Below the pieces are notes generated by a model, which was not told where the DNA came from, did no database searches, and saw only the letters and a list, made by a program, of their open reading frames with translations. Positions 33,676 through 46,949 of a stretch of DNA of 64,000 bases are shown here, piece after piece. The stretch lies in contig NZ_LMNW01000036.1 in assembly GCF_001423125.1 (NCBI RefSeq), positions 125,827 through 189,826 on the forward strand, given 5' to 3'. Position numbers and translations under genes: made by a program. Positions within the stretch are counted from its first letter, which is position 1. Each line of letters opens with the position of its first letter. The DNA comes from Duganella sp. Leaf126 (GTDB lineage: Bacteria; Pseudomonadota; Gammaproteobacteria; Burkholderiales; Burkholderiaceae_D).

Positions 33676-34437
33676 ATGATGAAAGCGCTAGCGCCTGGAA
33701 CTGTTATTTTTCACCGCCATCGTGGCTATGGCGTGATCACGGCCGTCAACCTGCTGACCGGCTGGATCTCTGCGCGCTTCGGCAGCGAAGGGCGCACGCT
33801 CGACCTCAATCTGTCCACCGACGCGGTCCAGTATGCCGATGGCGAAGCGATCCTGTTCCGCCGCGCGCCGCCCGACCGCATGCCGCATGCGCGGCTGATG
33901 GCCGTGGTGCGCGCACTGCACCAGGCCGGTTATCAAAAACTGTACCTGTATGCATGGCCCAAGCCGTCCGGCCTGCACTGGCGCTGGCACCTGTTCACCG
34001 GCAAGCGCGACTGGATGCAGCGATCGTGGCGCGAAGGCTGGTACGGGTCCGGCGCCGACTACAACAGCAACCCGGTAATGGGCTGGGGCGACAACCCGGG
34101 CGCCAGCACCGAAGAGCTGATCCACGCGCTGGCAAAATTCGATCCGCAAGGACTGGCGCAGGCGCTGGGGCGCGACGAGGACCACACCGCCTGGTTCGCC
34201 GGCGTCTGCGACGCGCTGCTGCCCGGCTATATGTACAGCCTGGACATGCAGCGCCCCGACGGATCTGCGCTGACCGACATGCCGCCGGTGCCCGTGATCC
34301 CGGTGCGCGCCACGCTGCCGCCATACAGCGGCCCTGACCTCACCTGGCCACCCGGCTGGGCTGGCTTGTGGAGCAAGGTGCATGTGATGCCGGCGCCGCG
34401 CATTAACCTGACCGGCCTGCCTGAAAAAACCGACTGA
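33676..34437 (+). CDS. Hypothetical protein with Trp/Tyr-rich middle
   Basis: A 253-residue soluble protein that I do not recognise. It starts MMKALAPGTVIFHRHRGYGV, where the opening resembles a small SH3-like/KOW barrel (GTVIFHRHRGYGVITAVN, SARFGSEGRTLDL), followed by an aromatic-rich region (LYLYAWPKPSGLHWRWHLF) and a proline-rich C-terminus. There is no signal peptide. ATG 33676 and 33679 are adjacent alternatives; an upstream TTG at 33640 is less likely. The stop is followed at once by the 104-bp repeats. Confidence 0.7.
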   Translation: MMKALAPGTVIFHRHRGYGVITAVNLLTGWISARFGSEGRTLDLNLSTDAVQYADGEAILFRRAPPDRMPHARLMAVVRALHQAGYQKLYLYAWPKPSGLHWRWHLFTGKRDWMQRSWREGWYGSGADYNSNPVMGWGDNPGASTEELIHALAKFDPQGLAQALGRDEDHTAWFAGVCDALLPGYMYSLDMQRPDGSALTDMPPVPVIPVRATLPPYSGPDLTWPPGWAGLWSKVHVMPAPRINLTGLPEKTD

Positions 34438-34456
34438 GAGTGCCCGCCATAACCTC

Positions 34457-34741
34457 CATAGCTGCGTTGCAGCGCCTCGCCGTACAGTCGTACTGTCTTC
34501 GTCGCTGCGCCTTGCTCTGAAGCTTATGCCGGGCGCTCTGGCTGCGCACGTTAACGCTTTCATAGCTGCGTTGCAGCGCCTCGCCGTACAGCCGTACTGT
34601 CTTCGGCGCTGCGCCTTGCTCTGAAGCTTATGCCGGACGCTCTGGCTGCGCACGTTAACGCTTTCATAGCTGCGTTGCAGCGCCTCGCCGTACAGTCGTC
34701 CTGTTCGCCGCTGCGCTTTGCGCTGAAGCTTATGCCGGGCG
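34457..34741. repeat. 104-bp tandem repeat, 2.7 copies
   Basis: Units begin CATAGCTGCGTTGCAGCGCC at 34457, 34561 and 34665, giving a 104-bp period; copies 1 and 2 are nearly identical and the third ends in the stop region of the next gene. Each unit contains nested inverted segments (GCAGCG...CGCTGC and ACAG...CTGT). The final TAA of the D-2-hydroxyacid dehydrogenase (34730-34732, minus strand) lies inside the third unit, and equivalents recur in the others. Confidence 0.9.
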
Positions 34742-35743
34742 CTTGCTGCCTCGCGCGTTGCGCTGGAAGTCGGGGTTGTGGATCGCGTCAAACTTGCCTG
34801 CCTCGAAGTCGACGATGTTCTGGAACGCGTGGCGGAAGTACAGCTCGTAGCTGTCCTGCTCCACGTAGCCGAGATGCGGGGTGGCCAGCACGGTCGGGAT
34901 GCGCAGCAGCGCGTCGTCGGGCGCCAATGGTTCCGAGGTGAACACGTCGAGCGCCGCATAGCCGGGCCGGCCCTGCGCCAGCGCCTGCTCCAGCGCACCG
35001 GTGCTCACCAGCTCGGCACGGCTGGTATTGACGAACAGGGCGCCCGGCTGCATGCGCGCCAGGTCGTCGGCGGTGACGATGCCGCGCGTGGCGTCGTTCA
35101 GCCGCAGGTGCAGGCTCAGCACGTCAGCCTGGGCAAAAAATTCCTCGCGCGAGGTTGCCGCGCCATAGCCGTCGGCTACCGCCTTGTTGCGGCTGCTCTC
35201 GCTGCCCCACACCACCACCTGCATGCCGAAGGCGCGGCCATAGCCGGCCACCAGCTGGCCGATCTTGCCGTAACCCCAGATGCCGAGCGTGCGCCCCCGG
35301 AGCACGAAGCCCAGGCCATTCAATTGCGGGTTGACCGACGCGGTTTGCCACAGGCCGTCGCGCAGGTTGTTGGCATAGGGGACGATCTTGCGGGCGGCAG
35401 CCATGATCAGGGCCCAGGTCAGCTCGGCCGGCGCGACCGGTGAGCCGACGCCCTCGGCAATCGCAATCCCGAGCTCAGTCGCAGCCGCGATATCGACATG
35501 GCCGGCCAGCTTGCCGGTCTGCGAAATCAGCTTCAGGTTGGGCAGCTTGGACAGCAAGGCGCGGTTCAGGGCCGTGCGCTCGCGGATCAGCACCAGCGCC
35601 TCGAAGGGCGCGAGCCGGATCGCCAGCTGGCCCAGCCCTTTTGTTGTGTTATTGAATACTTTCACGTCGTGACCGTTCAATATTTCATAACTTTTTATTC
35701 CGGTACTGGCGTTCTGGTAGTCGTCAAGTATGGCGATTTTCAT
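34730..35743 (-). CDS. D-2-hydroxyacid dehydrogenase family protein
   Basis: A 337-residue NAD(P)-dependent oxidoreductase starting MKIAILDDYQNASTGIKSYE. The Rossmann motif is GIWGYGKIGQLVAGYGRAFG, and the catalytic triad is visible as Arg in NTSRAEL, Glu near YAALDVFTSEP and His in TPHLGY. Substrate (glycerate, phosphoglycerate or another 2-hydroxyacid) is not determined. The 3' end abuts the 104-bp tandem repeat, and the promoter region is shared with the divergent pckG. Confidence 0.88.
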   Translation of the reverse strand: MKIAILDDYQNASTGIKSYEILNGHDVKVFNNTTKGLGQLAIRLAPFEALVLIRERTALNRALLSKLPNLKLISQTGKLAGHVDIAAATELGIAIAEGVGSPVAPAELTWALIMAAARKIVPYANNLRDGLWQTASVNPQLNGLGFVLRGRTLGIWGYGKIGQLVAGYGRAFGMQVVVWGSESSRNKAVADGYGAATSREEFFAQADVLSLHLRLNDATRGIVTADDLARMQPGALFVNTSRAELVSTGALEQALAQGRPGYAALDVFTSEPLAPDDALLRIPTVLATPHLGYVEQDSYELYFRHAFQNIVDFEAGKFDAIHNPDFQRNARGSKRPA

Positions 35744-35845
35744 GTGAGATAACCGATCTTAGATTGAAATTCGTAGCGGAATAACGAACCCTGCAAAATC
35801 CCGAATAGCTTACTACTTTACTCAACAATTTCTCCTACATTTCTG

Positions 35846-35873
35846 TTGAAACGTCGGACCAGCGGTGTACAAT
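35846..35873 (+). promoter_or_regulatory. Candidate pckG promoter with long leader
   Basis: TTGAAA (35846-35851) and TACAAT (35868-35873) are spaced by 16 bp. Transcription would begin near 35880 and leave about 200 nt of untranslated leader. Within the leader I see a small hairpin (CTCATC CCG GATGAG, near 35973-35987) but no known riboswitch. The 335 bp between the two genes hold no coding sequence I can support. Confidence 0.5.
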
Positions 35874-36078
35874 CGCTCAAAAAATGAACAGCTAAACATC
35901 GATTTGGCTGTCTTAGCCCGGTTCACAGGACGGGGTTCCACGACAAGACCGCCGTAAATAGGCAAGGCGCCGACTCATCCCGGATGAGCATTCCGAGCGC
36001 TGCATCTATTGCAAGCTTTCCTCTAAGCTTATCGACGACGATCCTGCCGACAGAATTTTAATTGGCATTGGAGGTAGT

Positions 36079-37944
<1,866 letters not shown>

Positions 37945-37964
37945 GCGTCCGGTGCGTATCGAAG

Positions 37965-37996
37965 GCGGTGCATGGAAACATGCACCGCTTTTTTTT
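37965..37996 (+). terminator. Rho-independent terminator of pckG
   Basis: GCGGTGCATG / CATGCACCGC forms a perfect 10-bp stem with a GAAA loop, followed by eight T residues. Confidence 0.95.
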
Positions 37997-38052
37997 CGTG
38001 TATGCTGGGCCCGCCGATTGGCGCAACCGACACTTCCAGGCAGCGATCCCCC

Positions 38053-38670
38053 GTGAACCGCAAGCTCATCATTTTCGACTTCGACGGCACGCTGGCCGAT
38101 ACCTTTCCCTGCTTCGTGCGCGTGTTCGACGAGGCCGCGGCCAGATACCGGTTCACACCGCTCGACCGCGCCAACGCCCAGCGCCTGCGCGGCCTCGACG
38201 CGCGCCAGATCATGGCGCTGCACGACATCCCGCTGTGGAAAACCCCGGCCATCGCCCGTTTCATGCGCGCACGCATCGGCGACGAAGCGCATGCGATACG
38301 GCTGTTCGACGGCGTCGATGCCGCGCTGCGCGCCCTGCACGCGCGCGGTGCGGTGCTGACCATCGTCACCTCCAACTCGCGCGCCAACGTGCAGCGCATC
38401 CTCGGCCCGCAGCTGCTGGCGCTATTTAGCCAGGTGGAGTGCGGCGCGGGCCTGTTTGGCAAGCTGCCCAAGATACGCAAGGTGCTCGCTGCCACCGGCA
38501 TTGCGCAAGCCGATGCGGTGCTGATCGGCGACGAACTGCGCGACGCCCGCGTGGCAGCGGAGGCGGGCGTCGATTTCGGCGCCGTGGCCTGGGGTTTCAA
38601 CCAGCTCGACGCCCTGGTGGCGCAGCAGCCGCGCTACGTGTTCCACCAGGTCGCGGACTGGCTCGGTTAA
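38053..38670 (+). CDS. HAD-superfamily hydrolase (phosphoglycolate-phosphatase-like)
   Basis: A 205-residue protein. HAD motif I is FDFDGTLADT near the N-terminus, motif II is VTSN, the motif III lysine lies in KLPKIRKVL, and motif IV is LIGDELRD. The alpha-helical cap sits between motifs I and II, as in Gph/PgmB phosphatases. GTG at 38053 is chosen as start because motif I then begins at residue 8; an in-frame ATG at 37972 would overlap the pckG terminator. Confidence 0.85.
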   Translation: MNRKLIIFDFDGTLADTFPCFVRVFDEAAARYRFTPLDRANAQRLRGLDARQIMALHDIPLWKTPAIARFMRARIGDEAHAIRLFDGVDAALRALHARGAVLTIVTSNSRANVQRILGPQLLALFSQVECGAGLFGKLPKIRKVLAATGIAQADAVLIGDELRDARVAAEAGVDFGAVAWGFNQLDALVAQQPRYVFHQVADWLG

Positions 38671-38844
38671 GGGAGGCTCGTAAAACCTGCTGTGCGACCC
38701 GCCGCTCGTGGTGGTTTTTCGCGGTCCCTTTACACCGGCGCCCTGCAGTCCAGGGCCGCATTCGTGCAGCCTGTCACAAAGCCTGGCGCCGCGGCGATGC
38801 GATCGCTTACAGTGCAATCCCTACCCCAAACCGTCCAGGCCACC

Positions 38845-40701
38845 ATGACCACTGCAACGACCCGAATCGGCGCCGCCAGCGCCCTGCTGTTTTCCCTGAT
38901 GCTGGGCGTGGCCCATGCCCAGGTGGCACCGACCGATGCCGATGCCCATGCCTCCACCCCGCCAGCGAACCGCGATGCGCAGCGTGCGGCAGGCGATCTC
39001 GCGGCGCGCCGCGCCGCCCTCGCTGCCCTGATCAAGGCGCAGTGGGACGACACGATGCGCAGCAGCCCGGAATGGGCGTCGATGCTCGGCGATAAACGCT
39101 ACAACGACAAGCTGTCCGACTTTTCGCAAGCCGGCATCGAGGCCGACATCGAGGCCAGCGCCGACTTCCTGCAGCGCTTCGAGGCGATCGACACCGCCGG
39201 CTTTCCCGCTCAGGAACAGCTGAACAAGGAGCTGATGGTGCGCCAGTTGCGCCAGACCGTCGATGGCGCCCGCTTCAAGGACTGGGAAATGCCGCTGGCG
39301 CAAAACTCGGGCATCCACATCGACCTGCCGATGATCGTCTCCGCCTGGAACTTCGAGACCGTCAAGGATTACGACGACTACATCAAGCGCCTGCACGCGG
39401 TGCCGCGGCTGTTCGAGGAAAACCGGGTGCAGATGGCCAGGGGCGTGGCGGACGGCCTGATGCCGCCGAAGTTCTTGATCCCGAAAATCGTCAAGCAGTG
39501 CGAGGACATGGCGGCACTGAAGGCGGCCGACTCGCCGTTTGCGCAGCCACTGAAAAAATTCCCCAAGACGTTTTCGGCTGCCGACAAGGCGCGTCTGACG
39601 CGCGAGGCGCTGGCGGCCATCACGAAGGATGTGGCACCTGCGTATAAAAAGCTGGCGGTCTACACCAAAACCCAATACCTGCCGCACGGCCGCCAGGACG
39701 TGGGCATGTGGTCGCTGCCGGACGGCGCCGCGCGCTATGCCTTCAAGGTGAAGAATGCGACGACCACCGACATGACGCCGGACGCTATCCACCAGCTTGG
39801 CCTGGCCGAAGTGGCGCGCATCGAAGCGCAGATGCTGACCACGGCGCAAAAACTCGGCTACAGCGACCTGGCCGCGTTCAACCGGGCGCTCAAGGACAAC
39901 CGGGCGCTGCGCCCGACCTCGCGCCAGAACATCATCGACCTGTACCGGAAATATACGGACCAGATGACCGCGCAGCTGCCGCAGCAGTTTGGCGTACTGC
40001 CCAAGGCCAAAGTGGAGATCACCGAAGTGGAACGCTTCCGCGAAAAGGGCGCGTCGGCAGCGGCCTACCTGCCCGGCTCGCCGGACGGCAAGCGGCCGGG
40101 CCGGGTGATGGTCAACACCGGCGACTACCAGGACCGTTCCGTGATCGGCATCGAGACCACGGCGCTGCACGAAGGCGTGCCCGGTCACCACATGCAGATC
40201 AGCATCGCCCAGGAAATCGCCGGCTTGCCGGACTTCCGCCAGCAGGGCAACTACACTGCTTACGTGGAAGGCTGGGCGCTGTACGCGGAGCGGCTGGGCG
40301 AGGAACTCGGTTTTTACAAGGACCCTTACAGCTACTATGGCCACTTGCAGGACGAGATGCTGCGCGCGATCCGGCTGGTGGTCGATACGGGCCTGCATGA
40401 CAAGCGCTGGACGCGCCAGCAGGTGGTGGACTTCTTCCATGCCCACTCGGCCATCGAGGAAGTCGATGTGCAGAGCGAAACCGACCGCTACATCGTGTGG
40501 CCGGGCCAGGCGCTCGGCTACAAGATCGGCCAGCTGAAAATCCTCGCCCTGCGCGATGATGCCCGCAGGGAGCTGGGCGATCGCTTCGATATCCGCCGCT
40601 TCCACGACCAGGTGCTCGGCGCCGGCGCACTGCCGCTCGATGTGCTGGAGACGCATATCAAGGACTGGGTGGCGCGGGAGAAGAGGGTGATGGTGCAGTG
40701 A
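38845..40701 (+). CDS. Exported DUF885 family protein
   Basis: A 618-residue protein with a signal peptide (GAASALLFSLMLGVAHAQ) and the DUF885 signature HEGVPGHHMQ, with His442 first, a HExxH-like arrangement suggesting a metal-dependent hydrolase or peptidase fold. A second conserved block is NYTAYVEGWALYAERLGEEL. ATG at 38845 starts the signal peptide; longer frames upstream have no support. The family is typically periplasmic or lipoprotein and its substrates are unproven. It stands alone, convergent with uvrA. Confidence 0.85.
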   Translation: MTTATTRIGAASALLFSLMLGVAHAQVAPTDADAHASTPPANRDAQRAAGDLAARRAALAALIKAQWDDTMRSSPEWASMLGDKRYNDKLSDFSQAGIEADIEASADFLQRFEAIDTAGFPAQEQLNKELMVRQLRQTVDGARFKDWEMPLAQNSGIHIDLPMIVSAWNFETVKDYDDYIKRLHAVPRLFEENRVQMARGVADGLMPPKFLIPKIVKQCEDMAALKAADSPFAQPLKKFPKTFSAADKARLTREALAAITKDVAPAYKKLAVYTKTQYLPHGRQDVGMWSLPDGAARYAFKVKNATTTDMTPDAIHQLGLAEVARIEAQMLTTAQKLGYSDLAAFNRALKDNRALRPTSRQNIIDLYRKYTDQMTAQLPQQFGVLPKAKVEITEVERFREKGASAAAYLPGSPDGKRPGRVMVNTGDYQDRSVIGIETTALHEGVPGHHMQISIAQEIAGLPDFRQQGNYTAYVEGWALYAERLGEELGFYKDPYSYYGHLQDEMLRAIRLVVDTGLHDKRWTRQQVVDFFHAHSAIEEVDVQSETDRYIVWPGQALGYKIGQLKILALRDDARRELGDRFDIRRFHDQVLGAGALPLDVLETHIKDWVAREKRVMVQ

Positions 40702-40736
40702 TGCATATTTAGCTGTGAGCAGCTAGCCGCAAATCC

Positions 40737-40818
40737 GTCATCCCCGCGCAGGCGGGGATCCAATCTGCACGCTCGGCGCGGAGCATCAACACTGGATTCC
40801 CGCCTGCGCGGGAATGAC
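40737..40818. repeat. REP-like inverted doublet
   Basis: Arms 40737-40762 and 40793-40818 are inverted copies of a 26-mer matching at 24 positions (GTCATCCCCGCGCAGGCGGG onward). Each arm also folds on itself (CCCCGC...GCGGGG). It lies between the convergent DUF885 and uvrA genes, where such elements commonly act in transcript stabilisation or termination. Confidence 0.85.
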
Positions 40819-40841
40819 AGAATGCAGAACAGCGACCGGCG

Positions 40842-43688
<2,847 letters not shown>

Positions 43689-43789
43689 GAAGTAAGCCCT
43701 TAGATATCAACCCGTCACTATAGCGGGGTTTAAAAAGATGCGCCGTCCTTGCGCTGGATCACGCGCGCGCGGCTTGGTACTGTGCTGTG

Positions 43790-43809
43790 TACTGTATATA
43801 ATACCAGTA
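43790..43809. promoter_or_regulatory. LexA-like box between uvrA and ssb
   Basis: TACTGTATATAATACCAGTA is one base away from the CTGT-N8-ACAG core (CCAG instead of ACAG) and keeps the TA flanks. It lies about 100 bp upstream of uvrA and 170 bp upstream of ssb, so it could control either gene, or both. Confidence 0.7.
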
Positions 43810-43977
43810 TTCTCTTGCGCTGATTCAAGACCTATCTGCGCAGAACGTGGTACATGGGGACGCTTGTGTAAATTGGAAGTGCGGATGGTGACCGGGCGGC
43901 CCGTTCGTCTATAATCGCTGTTTGGTTTTCTACACACAGCCTGCCCGCGCGGCCGTTGTTACTCAGGAGTTTTATTC

Positions 43978-44517
43978 ATGGCATCAGTCAACAAAGTCAT
44001 CATCGTCGGCAATCTGGGTCGCGATCCGGAGATCCGCTACATGCCTAGCGGTGATGCAATCGCCAACATTGCCGTGGCGACCTCATACAAGTCGAAAGAC
44101 CGCAACACCGGTGAGCAGAAAGAAACCACCGAGTGGCACCGCATCTCGTTCTTCGGCAAGCTGGCCGAAATCGTCGGCCAGTACATGAAGAAGGGCTCGT
44201 CGATCTACGTCGAAGGCCGCCTGCAGACCCGCAAATACACGGACAAGGACGGCGTCGAAAAATACGCGACCGACATCGTCGCGGAAAACATGCAAATGCT
44301 GGGCGGCCGCCAGGGCGCCGGCGGCATGGATGACGGCGGCGGCTACGGTGGTGGTGGCGGCGGTTACGGCGGCGGCAACGGCGGCGGCAACTACGACGCC
44401 CCGCCACAGCGCCAGGCACCACCACAGCAACGCCCGGCCATGGCACCTCCGGCCCCGCGCCCGGCACCGAAGCCGGCGCCGAATTTCTCGGATATGGATG
44501 ACGATATTCCGTTCTGA
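43978..44517 (+). CDS. ssb: Single-stranded DNA-binding protein
   Basis: A 179-residue SSB. The OB-fold (MASVNKVIIVGNLGRDPEIR ... GSSIYVEGRLQTRKYTDKDG) covers about residues 1-110, followed by a glycine-rich then Pro/Gln-rich linker and the acidic tip DMDDDIPF that binds partner proteins. ACTCAGGAG is the ribosome site. The gene is divergent from uvrA and ends at a strong terminator. Confidence 0.97.
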   Translation: MASVNKVIIVGNLGRDPEIRYMPSGDAIANIAVATSYKSKDRNTGEQKETTEWHRISFFGKLAEIVGQYMKKGSSIYVEGRLQTRKYTDKDGVEKYATDIVAENMQMLGGRQGAGGMDDGGGYGGGGGGYGGGNGGGNYDAPPQRQAPPQQRPAMAPPAPRPAPKPAPNFSDMDDDIPF

Positions 44518-44543
44518 TCCGCAGGCGGCGCAGTATCCATAGA

Positions 44544-44573
44544 CCCGTTCTTCGCAAGAAGAGCGGGTTTTTT
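44544..44573 (+). terminator. Rho-independent terminator of ssb
   Basis: CCCGTTCTTC pairs with GAAGAGCGGG (one G-T pair) around a GCAA loop and is followed by six T residues. Confidence 0.93.
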
Positions 44574-44660
44574 GTTGCGTGCTCGCTTGGTCGTGGATTT
44601 TGGATGCCCTACTACCCTGCGCACAATTGACAACATGCTGTCAAATTGGGAGAATATTGC

Positions 44661-45140
44661 ATGACTAATCAACAACATCTGATACGCGACCTCGTGATCC
44701 GCATCTTTGCCACCAACGGCGCCCTGGTCGATACCGGCAATGCGCTGGTGCGCCCGCTCGGGTTGACCACTGCGTGGTGGCAGGTGCTCGGGGCGCTCGG
44801 GTATGCGCCGGTAGCGCTGCCGGTGTCCCATATCGCCCGCAACATGGGGCTCACGCGCCAGGCCGTGCAGCGGGTGGTCGAGCTGCTGGCCGAGCGTGGT
44901 TTCGTCACGCTGGAAACCAATCCGCACCACCAGCGCGCCAGACTGGTGGTGCTGACGGCGGCGGGGCGGGCGGCGCTGGCGGCGGCCGAGCGCGCGGTGG
45001 TGGCGGTGGACCAGGTGGCGCTCGACCGCATCGGCGCCGAACGGGTCGCTGCGGCCATCGCGGTACTGGACGAACTGCGCGCGGTACTCGATCAGGGATT
45101 GAACGCGCCCGCGGATACCGGGGGCGCATCCACACTGTAG
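44661..45140 (+). CDS. MarR family transcriptional regulator
   Basis: A 159-residue winged-helix protein. The recognition region is SHIARNMGLTRQAVQRVVEL and the wing is NPHHQRARLVVLTAAG, standard MarR features. ATG at 44661 has GGGAGAATA upstream; a TTG at 44646 is an alternative. It lies 14 bp before a flavin monooxygenase gene, and the pair probably forms an operon in which MarR senses the monooxygenase substrate (an aromatic compound or a drug-like molecule); this link is inference. Confidence 0.88.
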   Translation: MTNQQHLIRDLVIRIFATNGALVDTGNALVRPLGLTTAWWQVLGALGYAPVALPVSHIARNMGLTRQAVQRVVELLAERGFVTLETNPHHQRARLVVLTAAGRAALAAAERAVVAVDQVALDRIGAERVAAAIAVLDELRAVLDQGLNAPADTGGASTL

Positions 45141-45154
45141 CCTAAGGAGACTGT

Positions 45155-46840
45155 ATGACTGCCGTACCCTTGCACGACGAATTCGACATCGACGTTTTGA
45201 TCATCGGCGGCGGTCCGGTCGGACTGACGACCGCCTGCGCGCTGGCCCATCACGGCGTCGCTTTCCGCCTGTTCGAACAGCGGCGCGAACCCAAGCCGCA
45301 TTCGCGTGCCAACAACCTGTGGGCGCGGCCGCAGGAACTGCTGGCCAGCATCGGCATCCGCGATGCACTGGCCGAGCAGGCGTACCGCATCACCGAGGTC
45401 AATACGCTCATCAACGGCAAGACCGTCGATCCGATCGCCATCGCCGATGTCGCCAGCCCTTATCCCGAGGTGCTCTACAGCGGCCAGGACGTGATCGAGA
45501 ACGTGCTGTCGGCGCAGATCGCCGCGCGTGGCGGTCGCGTCGAGCGCGGCGTCAAGGTGACCGGCTTCGAGCAGGACGAGCACGGTGTGACCGTCACCTG
45601 TGTCGACGTGGACGAGGACGGCGCCGAAGGCCAGCCCCGGCAGCTGCGCTGCCGCTACCTGATCGGCGCCGACGGCAGCGACGGCTTCGTGCGCGCGCAC
45701 CTGGGGCTCGACTTCACGCCTGAAAAACTCCCGCACTGCATGAACCGGCAGGTCGATGCCAGGCTGCGCTGGCGCCGCTCGACCGAGTGCAATCACCTGT
45801 GGTTCTTCTATTATCCGCGCGGTTTCTGCGGCGTGCTGCCGGTGTGGGAAGGCTACCACCGGCTGTTCTTCCTGTCCGACGACAGCGGCCTGCCCGACCG
45901 CGATCCGACGCTGGAAGAAATGCAGGCGATCGCGCGCGAGGTCACGCAAGACGAGACGCTGACCCTGAGCGATCCGATTTGGCTCACCCACAGCCGCTTC
46001 CAGCACGGCGTCAGCAGCGCCTATGCCAAGGGCCGCGTGCTGCTGGTGGGCGATGCCGGCCACCTGACCCTGCCGGCGGGCGGGCAGGGCATGAATGCGG
46101 GCTTGCACGATGCGGTCGGCGTGGCCTGGCGGCTGGCCATGGTGCTCAACGGCCAGGCCGCACCGGTGGTGCTGGACTCGTACGACGCCGAGCGCGGCAT
46201 CGAACACCGCCGCCTCGACGGGCAGCAGGAGCGGGGCTTTCGCAACAGCGTCTATCGCGGACCGTTGAAGGATGCGGCGATGGGCATCGCGGCCAGCTTT
46301 GTGCCCAATATCGGTGAGCTGATCCAGGGCACCGACGACCTGCAGCAGCTCTCGGTGGGCTATCCCGACAGTCCCCTCAACGACGACCATCTGGGCGGCC
46401 TGCGCGCACTGCTGCACCGGCACGCGCCGCACGCGGGCGAGCGCGCGCCCGATGCCGCCGTGATCGCTGCGGACGGCGCGGCCACCACCTTGTTCGCCCA
46501 CCTGTACAACCCCGACGGCTACACCTGGGGCTGGGCGTTGCTGGCCTTCGACGGCCGCCACCAGGACGCCATGCCGGCGCTGCAGGCGGCACTGGCAGCG
46601 GTGGCGCCGTGGGAGTGGGTGCGCGGGCGGCTGGTGCTGGGGGCGGCCGCGCCGCCGCCCGCCGACAGGTCGGCGCTGTCCGATCTCGACGGCGTCGCCC
46701 ACGCCGCCTACGGCGTGGAAGACACGCCGGCGCTGGTGCTGGTGCGCCCGGATGGCCACATCGCGTTTCGCGGTCCGCTCGACCGGCCCGACCTGCTGCG
46801 CGCCTACTGCACCCGCGTGTTCGGCGCACGTTCGGCATGA
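45155..46840 (+). CDS. FAD-dependent aromatic monooxygenase (PheA/TfdB family)
   Basis: A 561-residue class A flavoprotein monooxygenase. The dinucleotide-binding IIGGGPVGLTTACALAHHG, a central NADPH/FAD motif (YLIGADGSDGFVRAHLG) and LLVGDAGHLTLPAGGQGMNA identify the phenol hydroxylase/PheA-TfdB group, with a C-terminal thioredoxin-like region (DGVAHAAYGVEDTPALVLVR). Members hydroxylate phenolic substrates or inactivate antibiotics such as rifampicin. It sits directly after the MarR gene. A perfect 17-bp palindrome begins directly after the stop codon. Confidence 0.88.
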   Translation: MTAVPLHDEFDIDVLIIGGGPVGLTTACALAHHGVAFRLFEQRREPKPHSRANNLWARPQELLASIGIRDALAEQAYRITEVNTLINGKTVDPIAIADVASPYPEVLYSGQDVIENVLSAQIAARGGRVERGVKVTGFEQDEHGVTVTCVDVDEDGAEGQPRQLRCRYLIGADGSDGFVRAHLGLDFTPEKLPHCMNRQVDARLRWRRSTECNHLWFFYYPRGFCGVLPVWEGYHRLFFLSDDSGLPDRDPTLEEMQAIAREVTQDETLTLSDPIWLTHSRFQHGVSSAYAKGRVLLVGDAGHLTLPAGGQGMNAGLHDAVGVAWRLAMVLNGQAAPVVLDSYDAERGIEHRRLDGQQERGFRNSVYRGPLKDAAMGIAASFVPNIGELIQGTDDLQQLSVGYPDSPLNDDHLGGLRALLHRHAPHAGERAPDAAVIAADGAATTLFAHLYNPDGYTWGWALLAFDGRHQDAMPALQAALAAVAPWEWVRGRLVLGAAAPPPADRSALSDLDGVAHAAYGVEDTPALVLVRPDGHIAFRGPLDRPDLLRAYCTRVFGARSA

Positions 46841-46857
46841 AACCTGTCTGACAGGTT
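46841..46857. promoter_or_regulatory. Perfect palindrome, candidate FadR/GntR-type operator O1
   Basis: AACCTGTC-T-GACAGGTT is a perfect 8-1-8 palindrome starting at the first base after the monooxygenase stop. The TGTCnGACA core is of the type bound by FCD-class GntR regulators, one of which is encoded at 48357. It could also act as a weak terminator, since TTTT follows. Confidence 0.5.
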
Positions 46858-46881
46858 TTTAGGTTTAGCAAAAAAAAATGC

Positions 46882-46911
46882 TTGATCAATCGTTAATAAT
46901 AGGCTCATACT
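46882..46911 (+). promoter_or_regulatory. Candidate promoter of the gntP locus
   Basis: TTGATC (46882-46887) and CATACT (46906-46911) are spaced by 18 bp. The predicted start falls near 46918, inside the second operator-like site. Confidence 0.5.
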
Positions 46912-46913
46912 GA

Positions 46914-46930
46914 AATCTGTCCAACAAGAG
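46914..46930. promoter_or_regulatory. Candidate operator O2 at the gntP transcription start
   Basis: AATCTGTCCAACAAGAG matches 12 of 17 positions of the perfect palindrome at 46841-46857. The site centres are 73 bp apart, about seven helical turns, which would allow looping. Confidence 0.4.
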
Positions 46931-46949
46931 ACAGAAAAAACAGGAGACC

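Noticed and set aside
34457..34741. CRISPR array
   Set aside because: The repeats are contiguous 104-bp units with no unique spacers and no cas genes.
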